From the NCBI RefSeq assembly GCF_900188345.1, contig NZ_FZOD01000010.1, positions 62,001-126,000 on the forward strand: a stretch of 64,000 nucleotides of DNA. Reading direction: 5' to 3'. The DNA comes from Streptosporangium subroseum. GTDB taxonomy: Bacteria > Actinomycetota > Actinomycetes > Streptosporangiales > Streptosporangiaceae. This document shows, piece after piece, positions 18,675-26,682 of the stretch. Under the pieces are notes generated by a model. It was not told where the DNA came from. It saw nothing but the letters and a program-made list of their open reading frames with translations, and searched no databases. Each line of letters starts with the position of its first letter. The first letter of the stretch is position 1. Position numbers and translations under genes: made by a program.

Positions 18675-19193
18675 GTGGAATTGATCTCTTCGCGGTTCAT
18701 CGGTGTCGCGGCTGCCGTTGCCACGGTCGTTCTGCTCGCCACCGGTTGTGGAGGAGAGGTGCCCGCCGCGGGTGCCGCCCCGGCGCAGTCGGCCGGCCCC
18801 GGAGGCCAAGACACCGCATACGCCGAGTGCCTGCAGAAGAACGGGGTGTCCGCACCCTCCGCCCGGCCTGTCGGAGACCCCTCCGCCAGGCCCAGGCCGA
18901 CTGATGGGTCGTCGGGCGGTCCCGGTGCGGGCAGGGGCGGGGATGAGGTGTCTCCCGAGAGGCAGAAGGCGATGCAGGCCTGCGCGTCCCTGCGCCCCAC
19001 CAACGGTTCCGGCTCCAAGGGTGGCTCCAACAATTCGGCCATGCAGGCGTTCCGCACCTGTATGAAGGACAACGGCGCGGAACTGCTCCAGGGGGTGGGC
19101 GCCCAAGGGCTCGACGAGAGCGATCCGAAGGTCACTAAGGCCCTTGAGGCCTGCGGCTCGCTCAGGCCCACATCCGGCGGATCCGGCGAATAG
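18675..19193 (+). CDS. lipoprotein with two Cys-containing repeats
   Basis: The start is GTG 18675. The 172-residue protein begins with a lipoprotein signal and the lipobox LLATGC, so it is lipid-anchored at Cys25 or so. After a Pro/Ser/Gly-rich linker there are two related blocks: YAECLQKNGV ... ACASLRPTNG and FRTCMKDNGAELL ... ACGSLRPTSG. This AxCLxxNG ... ACxSLRP pattern is a known actinobacterial surface family without an assigned function. The Cys pairs could form disulphides. Confidence 0.72.
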   Translation: MELISSRFIGVAAAVATVVLLATGCGGEVPAAGAAPAQSAGPGGQDTAYAECLQKNGVSAPSARPVGDPSARPRPTDGSSGGPGAGRGGDEVSPERQKAMQACASLRPTNGSGSKGGSNNSAMQAFRTCMKDNGAELLQGVGAQGLDESDPKVTKALEACGSLRPTSGGSGE

Positions 19194-19237
19194 AGCAGAC
19201 GGAAATACGGGTCGGCAGCCGTAGCGATACCATCCTG

Positions 19238-19360
19238 AATTCGCCCGATCTGGGACCATGGCGGCCGAGGATCGGCTTGATCTCTGGGCTGAGTGATGCC
19301 GAACTGGTCACCCTGGCGGTGATGCAGGTCCTACTGGGCTTCACCGCCGAGGCACGAGGG
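19238..19360 (+). pseudogene. IS982-family transposase remnant (N-terminal part)
   Basis: The frame reads WRPRIGLISGLSDAELVTLA followed by VMQVLLGFTAEAR, the N-terminal signature of IS982-type transposases (SDAELLTLAVAQ.LLG..SEARWLR). It then loses similarity. No start, DDE residues or terminal repeats remain. It is a broken insertion sequence. Confidence 0.65.
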
Positions 19361-19431
19361 CTCTCGCGGGGGGTATTGCCCGGTTCTTCGTGGTCGTTCC
19401 GCAGGCGCCCGGATGAGCGGCGTGCCAGATG

Positions 19432-19628
19432 TCAGGCGGTGACTCGGCCGCGCAGGATGATGCGGCTGGGGTGAGCCAGAACCGAGGCGTCGAGGGTCGG
19501 ATCAGTGTCGTAGGCGACCAGGTCGGCAGGGCCTTCGTCGACCAGCCGGGGCAGCCGCCAACCGCCGTCGACGATGAGGTCCGCGCCCGGACCGGGCTCA
19601 CCATGTGGCCGCGGCGTACCGATGAGTT
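19432..19628 (-). pseudogene. amidohydrolase C-terminal remnant
   Basis: The minus strand encodes ADLVAYDTDPTLDASVLAHP then SRIILRGRVTA and a stop at 19432. This is the usual C-terminal end of imidazolonepropionase-like amidohydrolases, where the last strands of the composite beta-sandwich read ADLVVYDTDP...VLRHP..IILRGRV. The catalytic barrel is absent. The upstream end is at a small tandem repeat. Confidence 0.6.
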
Positions 19629-19648
19629 TTCGCGCACTCCGTCATTTC

Positions 19649-19704
19649 AACAGGGTCGTCTCAACAGGATCAGCTCAATAAGGTCGTCTCAATAGGGTCA
19701 GCCA
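19649..19704. repeat. 28-bp near-tandem repeat, two copies
   Basis: A 28-bp unit beginning AACAGGGTCGTCTCAACAGG recurs once with a few changes (AATAAGGTCGTCTCAATAGG). Each unit itself contains two related half-units of about 14 bp. It lies just upstream of the reductase gene. Confidence 0.6.
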
Positions 19705-19731
19705 AAATCGATCTCGATGGAGGTAGGTCGC

Positions 19732-20274
19732 ATGGGTAAGGTTCTGTACTCGGTCACCATGTCGCTGGACGGCTTCATCGCCGGTCCGGGTGGTGACATG
19801 TCCTGGTTGACCGAGCACATCGGGCCCAACCCGACGGTGGACGCGTTGATCGGCGACATCGGCGCGCTTCTTGTCGGCAACCGCACCTTCCGCGGCGACG
19901 ACCCGCACCGGGACACAGACAGGGAAGGCAAGCCGTTCGGCGGGGGATGGGACGGACCGCAGTTCGTGCTCACCCACCACGCGCCCCCCACCTCGGTTCC
20001 GGATATCACCTTCGTCGGTGACCTCGACAGCGGCGTCGCCGCGGCCAAGGCCGCCGCGGGTGACAAGTACGTCAACGTGCTCGGCGCGAGCATCGCCCGG
20101 CAGTGCGTCGAGGCCGGCGTGCTCGACGAGATCTTCGTGTGCGTCGCGCCCGTCCTGCTCGGCGACGGCGTCCGGCTGTTCGACCACCCGGGCGGGACCA
20201 ACGTCAAGCTCGAACGCATCGGCCTGACCCACGCGCCGCTGGCGACGAACATCTGGCTGCGCGTCGTCCGGTAA
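19732..20274 (+). CDS. dihydrofolate-reductase/RibD C-terminal-type reductase
   Basis: The chosen start is ATG 19732, because GGAGGT lies seven bases upstream; the in-frame ATG at 19717 has none. The 180-residue protein begins with YSVTMSLDGFIAGPGGDM, the hallmark of the RibD-C/DHFR-like family, followed by LLVGNRTF and a nucleotide-binding NVLGASIARQCVEAGVLDEI. It ends with the strand pair of the DHFR fold. Members use NADPH to reduce pterin- or riboflavin-like substrates. In actinomycetes they are common single genes with no defined pathway. Confidence 0.85.
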   Translation: MGKVLYSVTMSLDGFIAGPGGDMSWLTEHIGPNPTVDALIGDIGALLVGNRTFRGDDPHRDTDREGKPFGGGWDGPQFVLTHHAPPTSVPDITFVGDLDSGVAAAKAAAGDKYVNVLGASIARQCVEAGVLDEIFVCVAPVLLGDGVRLFDHPGGTNVKLERIGLTHAPLATNIWLRVVR

Positions 20275-20456
20275 ACCCTTCGCGCTCATCGGCCGGGCGC
20301 ACGAGTCGGTCGGGCGCGTGAGGTGGCCGGGCACGCCGTAACGATTCGGCCGGGCACGTCACGACGGTCACGGGCCGGCCGGACACTCCATGACGATCGT
20401 GGTTCGGCCGGTCCGTGTCGCCGTGATGACCGCTCTGTCCGCCGGCCTCCGGGAGG

Positions 20457-21038
20457 TCAGTTCGAGAAGCGTCCGATCAGGATCGCCAGCCGCAGTTCGT
20501 GGTCCTCGCGCCGGAGCCTACCGTTGCGCATGAGCGTGATGAGCCCGTGCAGCCCGCTCCAGAAGGTCTCGGTGAGCGTCTCCAGGTTGTCGTCTCCCGC
20601 GAACGGCCGCACGGCCTCGCGGAACTCGCCGAAGGCCTCCTGCAGGGCGGGCGGCGCTTCGGGGGTGGCGAACGGCAGATCGACGATATGCGTGAACATC
20701 ACGTCGTAGAGCGCGGGTCGCCGCTCGGCGAACGCGGCGTACGCTGCGCCGATGCCGGCCAGGACCTGCCGGGGGTCGGTCGCCGACTCACGGACCGCGC
20801 GCATCTCGGCGGCGATCTCGGCGCAGCCCTCCACCGCGACCGCGGCCATGATGGCGTCCTTGCCCTTGAAGTGGCTGTAGAGGACCGGCTGGCTGTACTC
20901 GATCTCGGTGGCCAGCCGACGCGTGGTCACCGCGTCCCAGCCTTCTGATTCGGCCAGCTCCCGCGCGGCCGTGACGATCAGCCGTTCTCGCTCTGCGCGC
21001 TCGCGCTCCCGGCGCTCCTGGATCGACATGGCCATCAT
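20457..21038 (-). CDS. TetR-family regulator, divergent from DUF4267 gene
   Basis: This 193-residue protein has an HTH at about 30-60 (AVTTRRLATEIEYSQPVLYS then HFKGKDAIM). The ligand domain ends with WSGLHGLITLMRNGRLR, typical of the TetR_C group with the WHG motif. Three in-frame ATG codons (21038, 21035, 21029) lie at the start without a ribosome-binding site. One of two identical palindromic operators lies 2 bp upstream of the first, suggesting a leaderless transcript with direct autorepression. Confidence 0.86.
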   Translation of the reverse strand: MMAMSIQERRERERAERERLIVTAARELAESEGWDAVTTRRLATEIEYSQPVLYSHFKGKDAIMAAVAVEGCAEIAAEMRAVRESATDPRQVLAGIGAAYAAFAERRPALYDVMFTHIVDLPFATPEAPPALQEAFGEFREAVRPFAGDDNLETLTETFWSGLHGLITLMRNGRLRREDHELRLAILIGRFSN

Positions 21039-21039
21039 T

Positions 21040-21052
21040 CTAGCGCCGCTAG
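21040..21052. promoter_or_regulatory. palindromic operator, copy 1
   Basis: CTAGCG-C-CGCTAG, a perfect 13-bp inverted repeat just upstream of the TetR start. It is probably the TetR binding site covering the regulator's own start region. Confidence 0.75.
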
Positions 21053-21089
21053 TGTTCCTGTCGAAGATATGTTAGTTTCGCTCTTGCAC

Positions 21090-21102
21090 CTAGCGCCGCT
21101 AG
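21090..21102. promoter_or_regulatory. palindromic operator, copy 2
   Basis: Identical to the copy at 21040-21052 and 50 bp away, just upstream of the DUF4267 ribosome-binding site (AAAAAGGAG at 21103-21111). Both divergent genes are thus covered by one regulator. Confidence 0.75.
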
Positions 21103-21117
21103 AAAAAGGAGAAGATC

Positions 21118-21489
21118 ATGCTCACCACCATCGCCTACGGACTGGCCATCGTTCTCAACCTCTTCATCATCTTCATCGGCGCCCGGTTCCTCCTGGCGCC
21201 CCACGCCTCGGCCGCCGGTTACGGCGTCCCGGCCAAGAAGGACGGGGACGCGGCCTACCTGACGATCAAGGGTCTGCGCGACTTCAGCTACGGCGTCATC
21301 GGGCTCGCCCTGCTCGCCTTCGTGGGAGCCCAGGCCGAGGCCTGGTTCATGCTCATCGTCGCCCTCGTCCCCCTCGGCGACACCGTCATCGTCCTGCGCC
21401 ACGGCGGCACCAAGGCGGTCGCCTTCGGCATCCACTTCGCCACCGCCGCGGTCGTCCTCATCAACGCCGCCCTGCTGTTCGCCGTCTGA
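21118..21489 (+). CDS. DUF4267 membrane protein
   Basis: This 123-residue protein has four predicted membrane helices and the family signature GARFLLAPHASAAGYGVPA, then YLTIKGLRDFSYGVIGLALL. A ribosome-binding site AAGGAG precedes ATG 21118. DUF4267 proteins have no known activity, although they are often next to a TetR gene as here, suggesting inducible membrane protection or transport. Confidence 0.82.
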   Translation: MLTTIAYGLAIVLNLFIIFIGARFLLAPHASAAGYGVPAKKDGDAAYLTIKGLRDFSYGVIGLALLAFVGAQAEAWFMLIVALVPLGDTVIVLRHGGTKAVAFGIHFATAAVVLINAALLFAV

Positions 21490-21511
21490 GGGCCGGAGCC
21501 CACCAACGCAA

Positions 21512-21540
21512 CGAAGGTCGCAGGGGTTCGGCGACCTTCG
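21512..21540 (+). terminator. terminator hairpin after DUF4267 gene
   Basis: Ten-base perfect arms CGAAGGTCGC and GCGACCTTCG with a nine-base loop, 22 bp after the stop. Confidence 0.78.
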
Positions 21541-21630
21541 CATGATTCGCCGGAAGGTACCCCGTTCCTACGGTCATCACGTGGCGGGAACGCCCGCCAC
21601 GCTGGGACGAAACCCTCCGGGAGAACAACC

Positions 21631-22947
21631 GTGTCCGTACGTCGATCACACCTGCCGGGAACGGTCGCAGCTCTCTGTCTCTGCGCCGTCGCCGGGACCG
21701 TAGCCGTGCCGATCGCACCGGCCGCCTCCGCGGTCACGGCGCGGGTACGGCAGGCTCCGGCCCCCCACTCCGCCTCACCCCGGCTCATCGGCCCGCAGGA
21801 CTTCCGCTTCGCCCTGCCCGAGCCGAGCGGACCGTACGCCGTCGGCACGGTCGAGCTGCATCTGGTCGACCGGGACAGACCCGACCCCTGGGTGGCCGGC
21901 AGGAACAGGGAGCTCATGGTCAGCGTGTGGTACCCCGCCAAGAGGGGAGGTGGCGACCGTGCCCCCTACCTGTCGCCGCCATTGGCCGATTACCTCAATG
22001 GGCTCACCGTTGCCCAGCTCGGGCTGGAGGAGGGCCAGGTAGACGCCGCGAGGGTCACGAGTCACGCCCGGATCGGCGCCCCGCTGCGTGATCGGCGAGA
22101 CCGGCCGGTCGTGCTCTACTCCCCGGGAGGCGGCAACCCGCGGCACCTCGGCACCACGCTGGTGGAGGACCTGGCCAGCCGCGGCTACGTCGTGGTGACC
22201 ATGGACCACACCTATGAGACGCCCGCGGTGGAGTTTCCCGGCGGCCGGGTCGCGACGCAGTCCCTGCCGAGCTCCGGTGATTCCGTCGCGCTGAACAGAA
22301 AGATGATCGACACCCGTGTCAAGGACACCCGGTTCGTGCTCGACGCCCTGGCGGAGCTGGCGGCCGGTCGCAATCCCGACGCCGAGGGACGGCGGTTGCC
22401 CAGCGGGCTCGGCCGGGCGCTCGACCTGACCAGGGTCGGCATGTTCGGTCATTCCGCGGGCGGGTTCACCGCGGGCGAGGCGATGCTGACCGACAGGCGG
22501 ATCGACGCCGGCGCCGACCTCGACGGCAGCATGGCCTACAGCATGACAAACGGCGTGTACGGCGAGGTGGCCGAGCGCGGGCTGGACCGGCCGTTCATGC
22601 TCATGGGCGCGGGCATGTCGAGGGACCTGCCGCACACCCACCGGGACGCGCCGGACTGGAAGTCCTTCTGGGAGCGCTCGACGGGCTGGAAGCTCGACGT
22701 GTACATGGCGAAGGGGGAGCACTCGTCCTACACCGACTTCCAGTCGATCGTGCCCCAGCTCGGCAGGAAGTTCGACGTGCCGCAGAAGGTCGTGACCGAC
22801 GCGGTCGGCACGGTCGACCCGGCGCGCAGCCTGCGCTCGCAGCGTGCCTATGTCACCGCCTTCTTCGACGAGCACCTGCGAGGCAGGCCCCAGCCGCTGC
22901 TCGACCGTTCCTCACCGCTCCATCCCGACGTCGAGCTCGTCCCGTAA
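21631..22947 (+). CDS. secreted alpha/beta hydrolase (PAF-acetylhydrolase/lipase-like)
   Basis: The start is GTG 21631. The 438-residue protein has a signal peptide (residues 1-34, cleavage near ASAVTA). The fold has an oxyanion region VVLYSPGGG at about 160-168, an MDHTYE segment, the nucleophile elbow GHSAGG with Ser275, an Asp-bearing strand and a late GEHSSYTDFQ that supplies the His. This is the layout of PAF-acetylhydrolase/dienelactone-type secreted esterases. The substrate is probably a lipid or polyester. It stands alone. Confidence 0.85.
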   Translation: MSVRRSHLPGTVAALCLCAVAGTVAVPIAPAASAVTARVRQAPAPHSASPRLIGPQDFRFALPEPSGPYAVGTVELHLVDRDRPDPWVAGRNRELMVSVWYPAKRGGGDRAPYLSPPLADYLNGLTVAQLGLEEGQVDAARVTSHARIGAPLRDRRDRPVVLYSPGGGNPRHLGTTLVEDLASRGYVVVTMDHTYETPAVEFPGGRVATQSLPSSGDSVALNRKMIDTRVKDTRFVLDALAELAAGRNPDAEGRRLPSGLGRALDLTRVGMFGHSAGGFTAGEAMLTDRRIDAGADLDGSMAYSMTNGVYGEVAERGLDRPFMLMGAGMSRDLPHTHRDAPDWKSFWERSTGWKLDVYMAKGEHSSYTDFQSIVPQLGRKFDVPQKVVTDAVGTVDPARSLRSQRAYVTAFFDEHLRGRPQPLLDRSSPLHPDVELVP

Positions 22948-23061
22948 AGCCCGCGATGCGGACCGGGCCGGTCGGTCAGCCCGTACGGACTGGGCCAGAC
23001 GGATAGCGCGTACGGACAGTCCGGACGGACCGGGCCGGACGAGAAGAACCGCAGGGGAAGG

Positions 23062-23092
23062 ACCGCCCACCGGAAACAGCGCGGCGGGCGGT
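23062..23092. terminator. possible bidirectional terminator
   Basis: ACCGCCC and GGGCGGT arms with a 17-base loop lie between the convergent hydrolase and response-regulator genes. The stem is short, so this is weaker than other terminators here. Confidence 0.4.
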
Positions 23093-23100
23093 TCGGGTGG

Positions 23101-23748
23101 TCACAACGGACCGGCGTCGTGGACCAGGATCGCCGCCTGCACCCGGTTGCTCAGCCCGAGCTTGGCCAGCGCGCGGCTGACGTGGCTCTTCACGGTCGCC
23201 TCCGACATGGACAGCTCGCGCCCGATCTCGGCGTTGGACAGTCCCCGCGCCACGGCCTGGACGACGACACCCTCACGGTCGGTGAGCTGGGCGAGGCGGT
23301 CGTGTGCGAGCTTCGCCCGGTCCGGGCCTCGCTCCACGAACGTGCCGATGAGCCGCCTGGTGACCGACGGCGAGAGCATGGCCTCGCCGGCGGCGACCGT
23401 ACGGACGGCGGCGGCGATCTCGAGTGGAGGGGTGTCCTTCAGCAGGAACCCGACGGCGCCGGCCCGTAGCGCCGGATGGACGTACTCGTCGAGGTCGAAG
23501 GTCGTCAGCATGACGACCTTCGGCGGATCGGGCAGCCGCCCGATCTCCGACGCGGCGCTCAGACCATCCTTGCCGGGCATCCGCACGTCCAGGAGCACAA
23601 CGTGAGGGCGGAGCCGGATGACCGCGCCGACCGCCTCGTCACCGTTTCTCGCCTCGCCGACGACCACGATGTCGCCCGCGGCCTCCAGGATCGTCCGGAT
23701 GCCGGTCCGGACGAGAAACTCGTCGTCGACGACCAGAACACGGATCAT
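23101..23748 (-). CDS. NarL/FixJ-family response regulator
   Basis: This 215-residue protein has a receiver domain (acidic pair Asp8-Asp9, phosphoacceptor Asp54 in LLDVRMPG, conserved Thr near 82, and Lys in FLLKD) and a LuxR-type HTH at about 150-210 (LTDREGVVVQAVARGLSNAE, then TVKSHVSRALAKLGLSNR). Its start overlaps the kinase stop as ATGA, so the two form a translationally coupled two-component system. It is a DNA-binding activator or repressor with unknown targets. Confidence 0.92.
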   Translation of the reverse strand: MIRVLVVDDEFLVRTGIRTILEAAGDIVVVGEARNGDEAVGAVIRLRPHVVLLDVRMPGKDGLSAASEIGRLPDPPKVVMLTTFDLDEYVHPALRAGAVGFLLKDTPPLEIAAAVRTVAAGEAMLSPSVTRRLIGTFVERGPDRAKLAHDRLAQLTDREGVVVQAVARGLSNAEIGRELSMSEATVKSHVSRALAKLGLSNRVQAAILVHDAGPL

Positions 23749-24920
23749 GCGAGTGCCCCCACGGGAGCGACCGGGATCCGGGCGTGGACCTCGAACCCAC
23801 CGTCCGGTCGGTGACGGGCCTCCAACGTGCCGCCGAGGAGTTCGACGCGCTCCCTCAGCCCGGCGAGGCCGGTCCCCGATCCGGGCAGCGAGCCGACCCG
23901 CCGCTCCGGCGGGTCGTTGCTCACCGTCACCTTCAGATGGCCGCCGAGATAGCGCAGCGTCACCTGGGTGGCGGCGTTCCCCGCGTGCTTGTGGATGTTG
24001 GTGAGCGCCTCCTGGACCACCCGGTAGGCGGTGCGCTCCACCGTGGACGGCAGCGCTCGCACGTCGCCCTTGTCGTGCCGGGTGATGGGGACGCCCGCCG
24101 TACGCGACTGGTCCAGCAGCCGGTCGAGGTCCTCCAGCACCGGCTGCGGGGCCAGCACCGCGTCCGCCGCGTGGTACGGCGAGCGCAGCACGCCCAGCAC
24201 CTCCCGCAGGTTCACCAGGGCCTCCCGCCCGATCGAGCGGAGGAGCGTGGCCGTCTCCCTGGTCGTGTCGTCCGGGGTGCTGACCTCCAGCGCCCCGGCG
24301 TGCAGCACCAGCAGCGAGATCTTGTGGGCCACGACGTCGTGCATCTCCCGCGCGATCCGTGCCCGTTCCTGCGCCCGGACCTGCTCGGTGCGTGCCTCCT
24401 GCTCGCGTTCGAGGCGCTCGGCCCGGTCGCGCAGGGCCGTGAACGCCAGCCGGCGCGCGTCAAGCCACAACCCGACCGTCAGCGGCAGTCCGATCAGCAG
24501 CAACGCTGTCAGCACCGCGTTCCCCGGGGTCGCGGTGTTCATGGCGCGATCCCCGCCGATGTCGAGGGCGATCAGGATGCCCACTCCCATGACCGCGAGG
24601 GTCCCGGCGAGGTAGCCGGCGAGGTAGGCGCGGCGCCGGACGAGGACCGCGGCGTGGTAGGACGCCAGGAGTGGGGCCGGCCACATCGCGAGCAGGGCCC
24701 AGCCGACGGCGGCCATGACGAACAGCGGCCCGCGGCGACGCGGGGCCAGACCGGTGGCCACGCCCGACAGGGCCGCGACCACAAGCACGACCGGCGTGCC
24801 CACCGAGGCGCGCGTCCCCAGGAACCCCTCGGCGGAGGCCCAGGACAGAAGGAACACCGTCGTCCCGATTGCCCATGGAACGGCCGCGCGCAGGAGGGCG
24901 GTGACTCTGCTCCATCTCAT
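23745..24920 (-). CDS. sensor histidine kinase (HisKA_3 type)
   Basis: Starting at ATG 24920 it has 391 residues (an in-frame GTG at 24938 would add six). Four to six membrane helices occupy residues 10-155. A coiled linker (RAERLEREQEARTEQVRAQE) leads to the HisKA_3 dimerisation helix RARIAREMHDVVAHKISLLV with the phosphorylated His, then an N-box (EALTNIHKHAG) and a G-box (GSGTGLAGLRERV). The absence of a large external sensor suggests the signal is sensed in the membrane. The partner is the response regulator downstream. Confidence 0.9.
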   Translation of the reverse strand: MRWSRVTALLRAAVPWAIGTTVFLLSWASAEGFLGTRASVGTPVVLVVAALSGVATGLAPRRRGPLFVMAAVGWALLAMWPAPLLASYHAAVLVRRRAYLAGYLAGTLAVMGVGILIALDIGGDRAMNTATPGNAVLTALLLIGLPLTVGLWLDARRLAFTALRDRAERLEREQEARTEQVRAQERARIAREMHDVVAHKISLLVLHAGALEVSTPDDTTRETATLLRSIGREALVNLREVLGVLRSPYHAADAVLAPQPVLEDLDRLLDQSRTAGVPITRHDKGDVRALPSTVERTAYRVVQEALTNIHKHAGNAATQVTLRYLGGHLKVTVSNDPPERRVGSLPGSGTGLAGLRERVELLGGTLEARHRPDGGFEVHARIPVAPVGALA

Positions 24921-24938
24921 GCGTCCGAGACTAGGCAC

Positions 24939-25405
24939 CCCCCGCCGTCACCCCGTACGACCTTCGTGAAGAGCCGCTCCTCCTTTCGTCGCAGACGCCG
25001 GTATCGGGCGACCGGGCGCGGCACCGCGATCCGGATGCGGGAGAACGGGCCGCCTCGCCGCGCTGAAGCGCCTCGTGGGGATCAACTACACACCCTGGGC
25101 AACGTCTACCGGGTCCAAGCGGAGATCAGCCCCACCTCGGGCAACGTCTGAGGCCGTGGACGGAGCGGGCGTCGGATCGTTCACCCCGGCCAGCCACGGT
25201 GACGGGATCGCACCGGACGGTTCTGTCACCGGAGACGGTTTGCGAGACACGTCGGCCGAGCCGCACGCCGTCACGGAAACCGCCACGAACGCCGGCGCCA
25301 GTAGTCGCCTCATGACATGAAGATCCTATGGCTGACGGTCCTTCACAAGCGGAGCCGATCGGCGGGGCCGCCGGCGCGGAAGCCGTCCGTGTGCCGGGAT
25401 GACGC
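24939..25405. other. intergenic region with short lipoprotein frame
   Basis: About 470 bases between two minus-strand genes. Besides the short lipoprotein frame I see no gene. GC-rich and without a clear hairpin. Confidence 0.4.
25086..25313 (-). CDS. short putative lipoprotein, perhaps truncated
   Basis: A 75-residue frame starts at ATG 25313 with AGGAT about 11 bases upstream. It begins MRRLLAPAFVAVSVTAC, a lipoprotein signal with Cys17. The rest is Pro/Ser-rich and ends without a folded domain, so it may be the front of a longer lipoprotein that has lost its body. No similarity is recognised. Confidence 0.42.
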   Translation of the reverse strand: MRRLLAPAFVAVSVTACGSADVSRKPSPVTEPSGAIPSPWLAGVNDPTPAPSTASDVARGGADLRLDPVDVAQGV

Positions 25406-25906
25406 TCACGTATAGTTTCCCGGGCGGACGATCATGAGGACCACGACGGCCGCCCACAGCAGGTTGTAGATTCCGGCGAGCATGCTCAGGGTGCGCAACT
25501 GCCTGCCGTCGTCCGGGGCGGCGAGGGCGTCGCGTTGACGCGGATAGATCTGCAGGGCGAGCAGCCCGCCTGCGCCCGCGGTGAGGATCATGGAGATGTT
25601 GATCCAGATCTCGCCCATCCGTCCCTGGACGAGGGCCAGAGCGATCCCCACAACAGGTACGACGATGCCGAAAATGCCGTACCCGCGGGTGATGCGGTGC
25701 ATCGCGACAGCCACGGCCCGGTTGCGGCCTCCCGAGGTTTCCGGCTGCGGGTCGACGGGCGCGCCGAGAGCGGCTGTGCTAGCCGTGCCTGCCGTGACGC
25801 TCGTGGTGACCGGGGCATAGCGCGGGAACAGGCTTGCCGCGACGGCCGAACCCCCGACGAACACGATGCCGGCGAGCACATGCACAGACAGCAATAGACC
25901 TTCCAT
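25406..25906 (-). CDS. DUF2269-like integral membrane protein
   Basis: The start is ATG 25906, with GGAGGGGAG five bases upstream; the longer frame to 25924 is not needed. This 166-residue protein has four predicted helices: 3-25, 65-90, 95-120 and 140-162. It begins LLLSVHVLAGIVFVGGSAVA, typical of DUF2269-like proteins. A periplasmic loop carries a Thr/Ala-rich stretch. Its ribosome-binding site is inside the 3' arm of a long inverted repeat that follows the upstream marR gene, so translation could depend on which promoter makes the mRNA. Confidence 0.75.
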   Translation of the reverse strand: MEGLLLSVHVLAGIVFVGGSAVAASLFPRYAPVTTSVTAGTASTAALGAPVDPQPETSGGRNRAVAVAMHRITRGYGIFGIVVPVVGIALALVQGRMGEIWINISMILTAGAGGLLALQIYPRQRDALAAPDDGRQLRTLSMLAGIYNLLWAAVVVLMIVRPGNYT

Positions 25907-25914
25907 GAATTCTC

Positions 25915-25981
25915 CCCTCCACAACCTTCAGGCATACTGAAGCATATCAGATGCTTCAGTATGCCTGAAGGTTGTGGAGGG
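25915..25981. repeat. perfect 31-bp-arm inverted repeat between marR and DUF2269-like gene
   Basis: The arms 25915-25945 and 25951-25981 are exactly complementary, with a five-base centre. Each arm also contains the palindrome TTCAGTATGCCTGAA or its complement, a plausible MarR-type operator. On the minus strand the 3' arm ends in GGAGG, the ribosome-binding site of the downstream gene, and the 5' arm ends in its complement. It could act as operator, terminator-like hairpin or translation switch. Confidence 0.85.
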
Positions 25982-26009
25982 AACCCTGCCATCTGTCCCG
26001 CACATCAGG

Positions 26010-26456
26010 TCAGAGCGGGAAACGACCCTCGAACGCGGCGCGTACGGCCTCGGCGATCTGACGCTGGATCGGGTCGGCGTCCGGACCGAACAGCTGCTCG
26101 TCGACCTCGGCCACGGCCTTCATCGCCTCCCGCATGAGCTGCGCGCCCTCGGGGGTGATCTCGATGGCCGAGGCGGACCCGGCGCGAGCGGTGTTGTCAC
26201 GAACGAGCCCGGCGCCGGACAGCGCCTTCACCGCCGTATGAACGCTCTGGACGGTGATCCCGGACATTCGCGCCAGGTCGCTGAACGACGCGCCGGGCAC
26301 GCCGGTGATGTGCCCGAGCAGACCGAGCCTGCTGACCGTCAGCCCGAGCGGCGCGAGGGCGGCGCCGAGCTGGGACTCGATCCGGTGCGCCAGCGTGAGC
26401 AGCACGATGGAAGGGCTGGTCGCCGGCGGACCTGGAAGGGCGTTCTCGGTAGTCAC
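26010..26456 (-). CDS. MarR-family regulator
   Basis: The start is taken at GTG 26456, giving 148 residues, the family's usual size; the frame is open to 26543 but the extra part is Arg/Gly-rich. The winged helix is at about 45-110: FSDLARMSGITVQSVHTAVK then ALSGAGLVRDNTARAGSASA and IEITPEGAQLM. It ends with a dimerisation helix. It lies upstream of the DUF2269-like gene on the same strand, with a long palindrome between them, and is the obvious candidate to bind that palindrome. Confidence 0.85.
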   Translation of the reverse strand: MTTENALPGPPATSPSIVLLTLAHRIESQLGAALAPLGLTVSRLGLLGHITGVPGASFSDLARMSGITVQSVHTAVKALSGAGLVRDNTARAGSASAIEITPEGAQLMREAMKAVAEVDEQLFGPDADPIQRQIAEAVRAAFEGRFPL

Positions 26457-26682
26457 CCCCTCAGTCTCCCGGATGGCGGTGTCACGGCGTAGGCTCCCTC
26501 GGCCGCCCTGCCGCCCCGCCGAGGAGAGGAGGCAGATCGGCACGCTGACCCGTACGGCCCCGGTGGACAGGAGTCGTTGGGATGACGGGCGAAGTCTCGG
26601 GTGGCCTACCGCGCGACTCGATGATAGAAATAGTCAAACATCTCCAGATCTCTTTATATTTGCGACACAAAGACGAGCCCTC

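Noticed and set aside
18527..19259. Minus-strand frames opposite the lipoprotein gene
   Set aside because: They are shadows of the + strand lipoprotein, which has a lipobox and paired Cys repeats.
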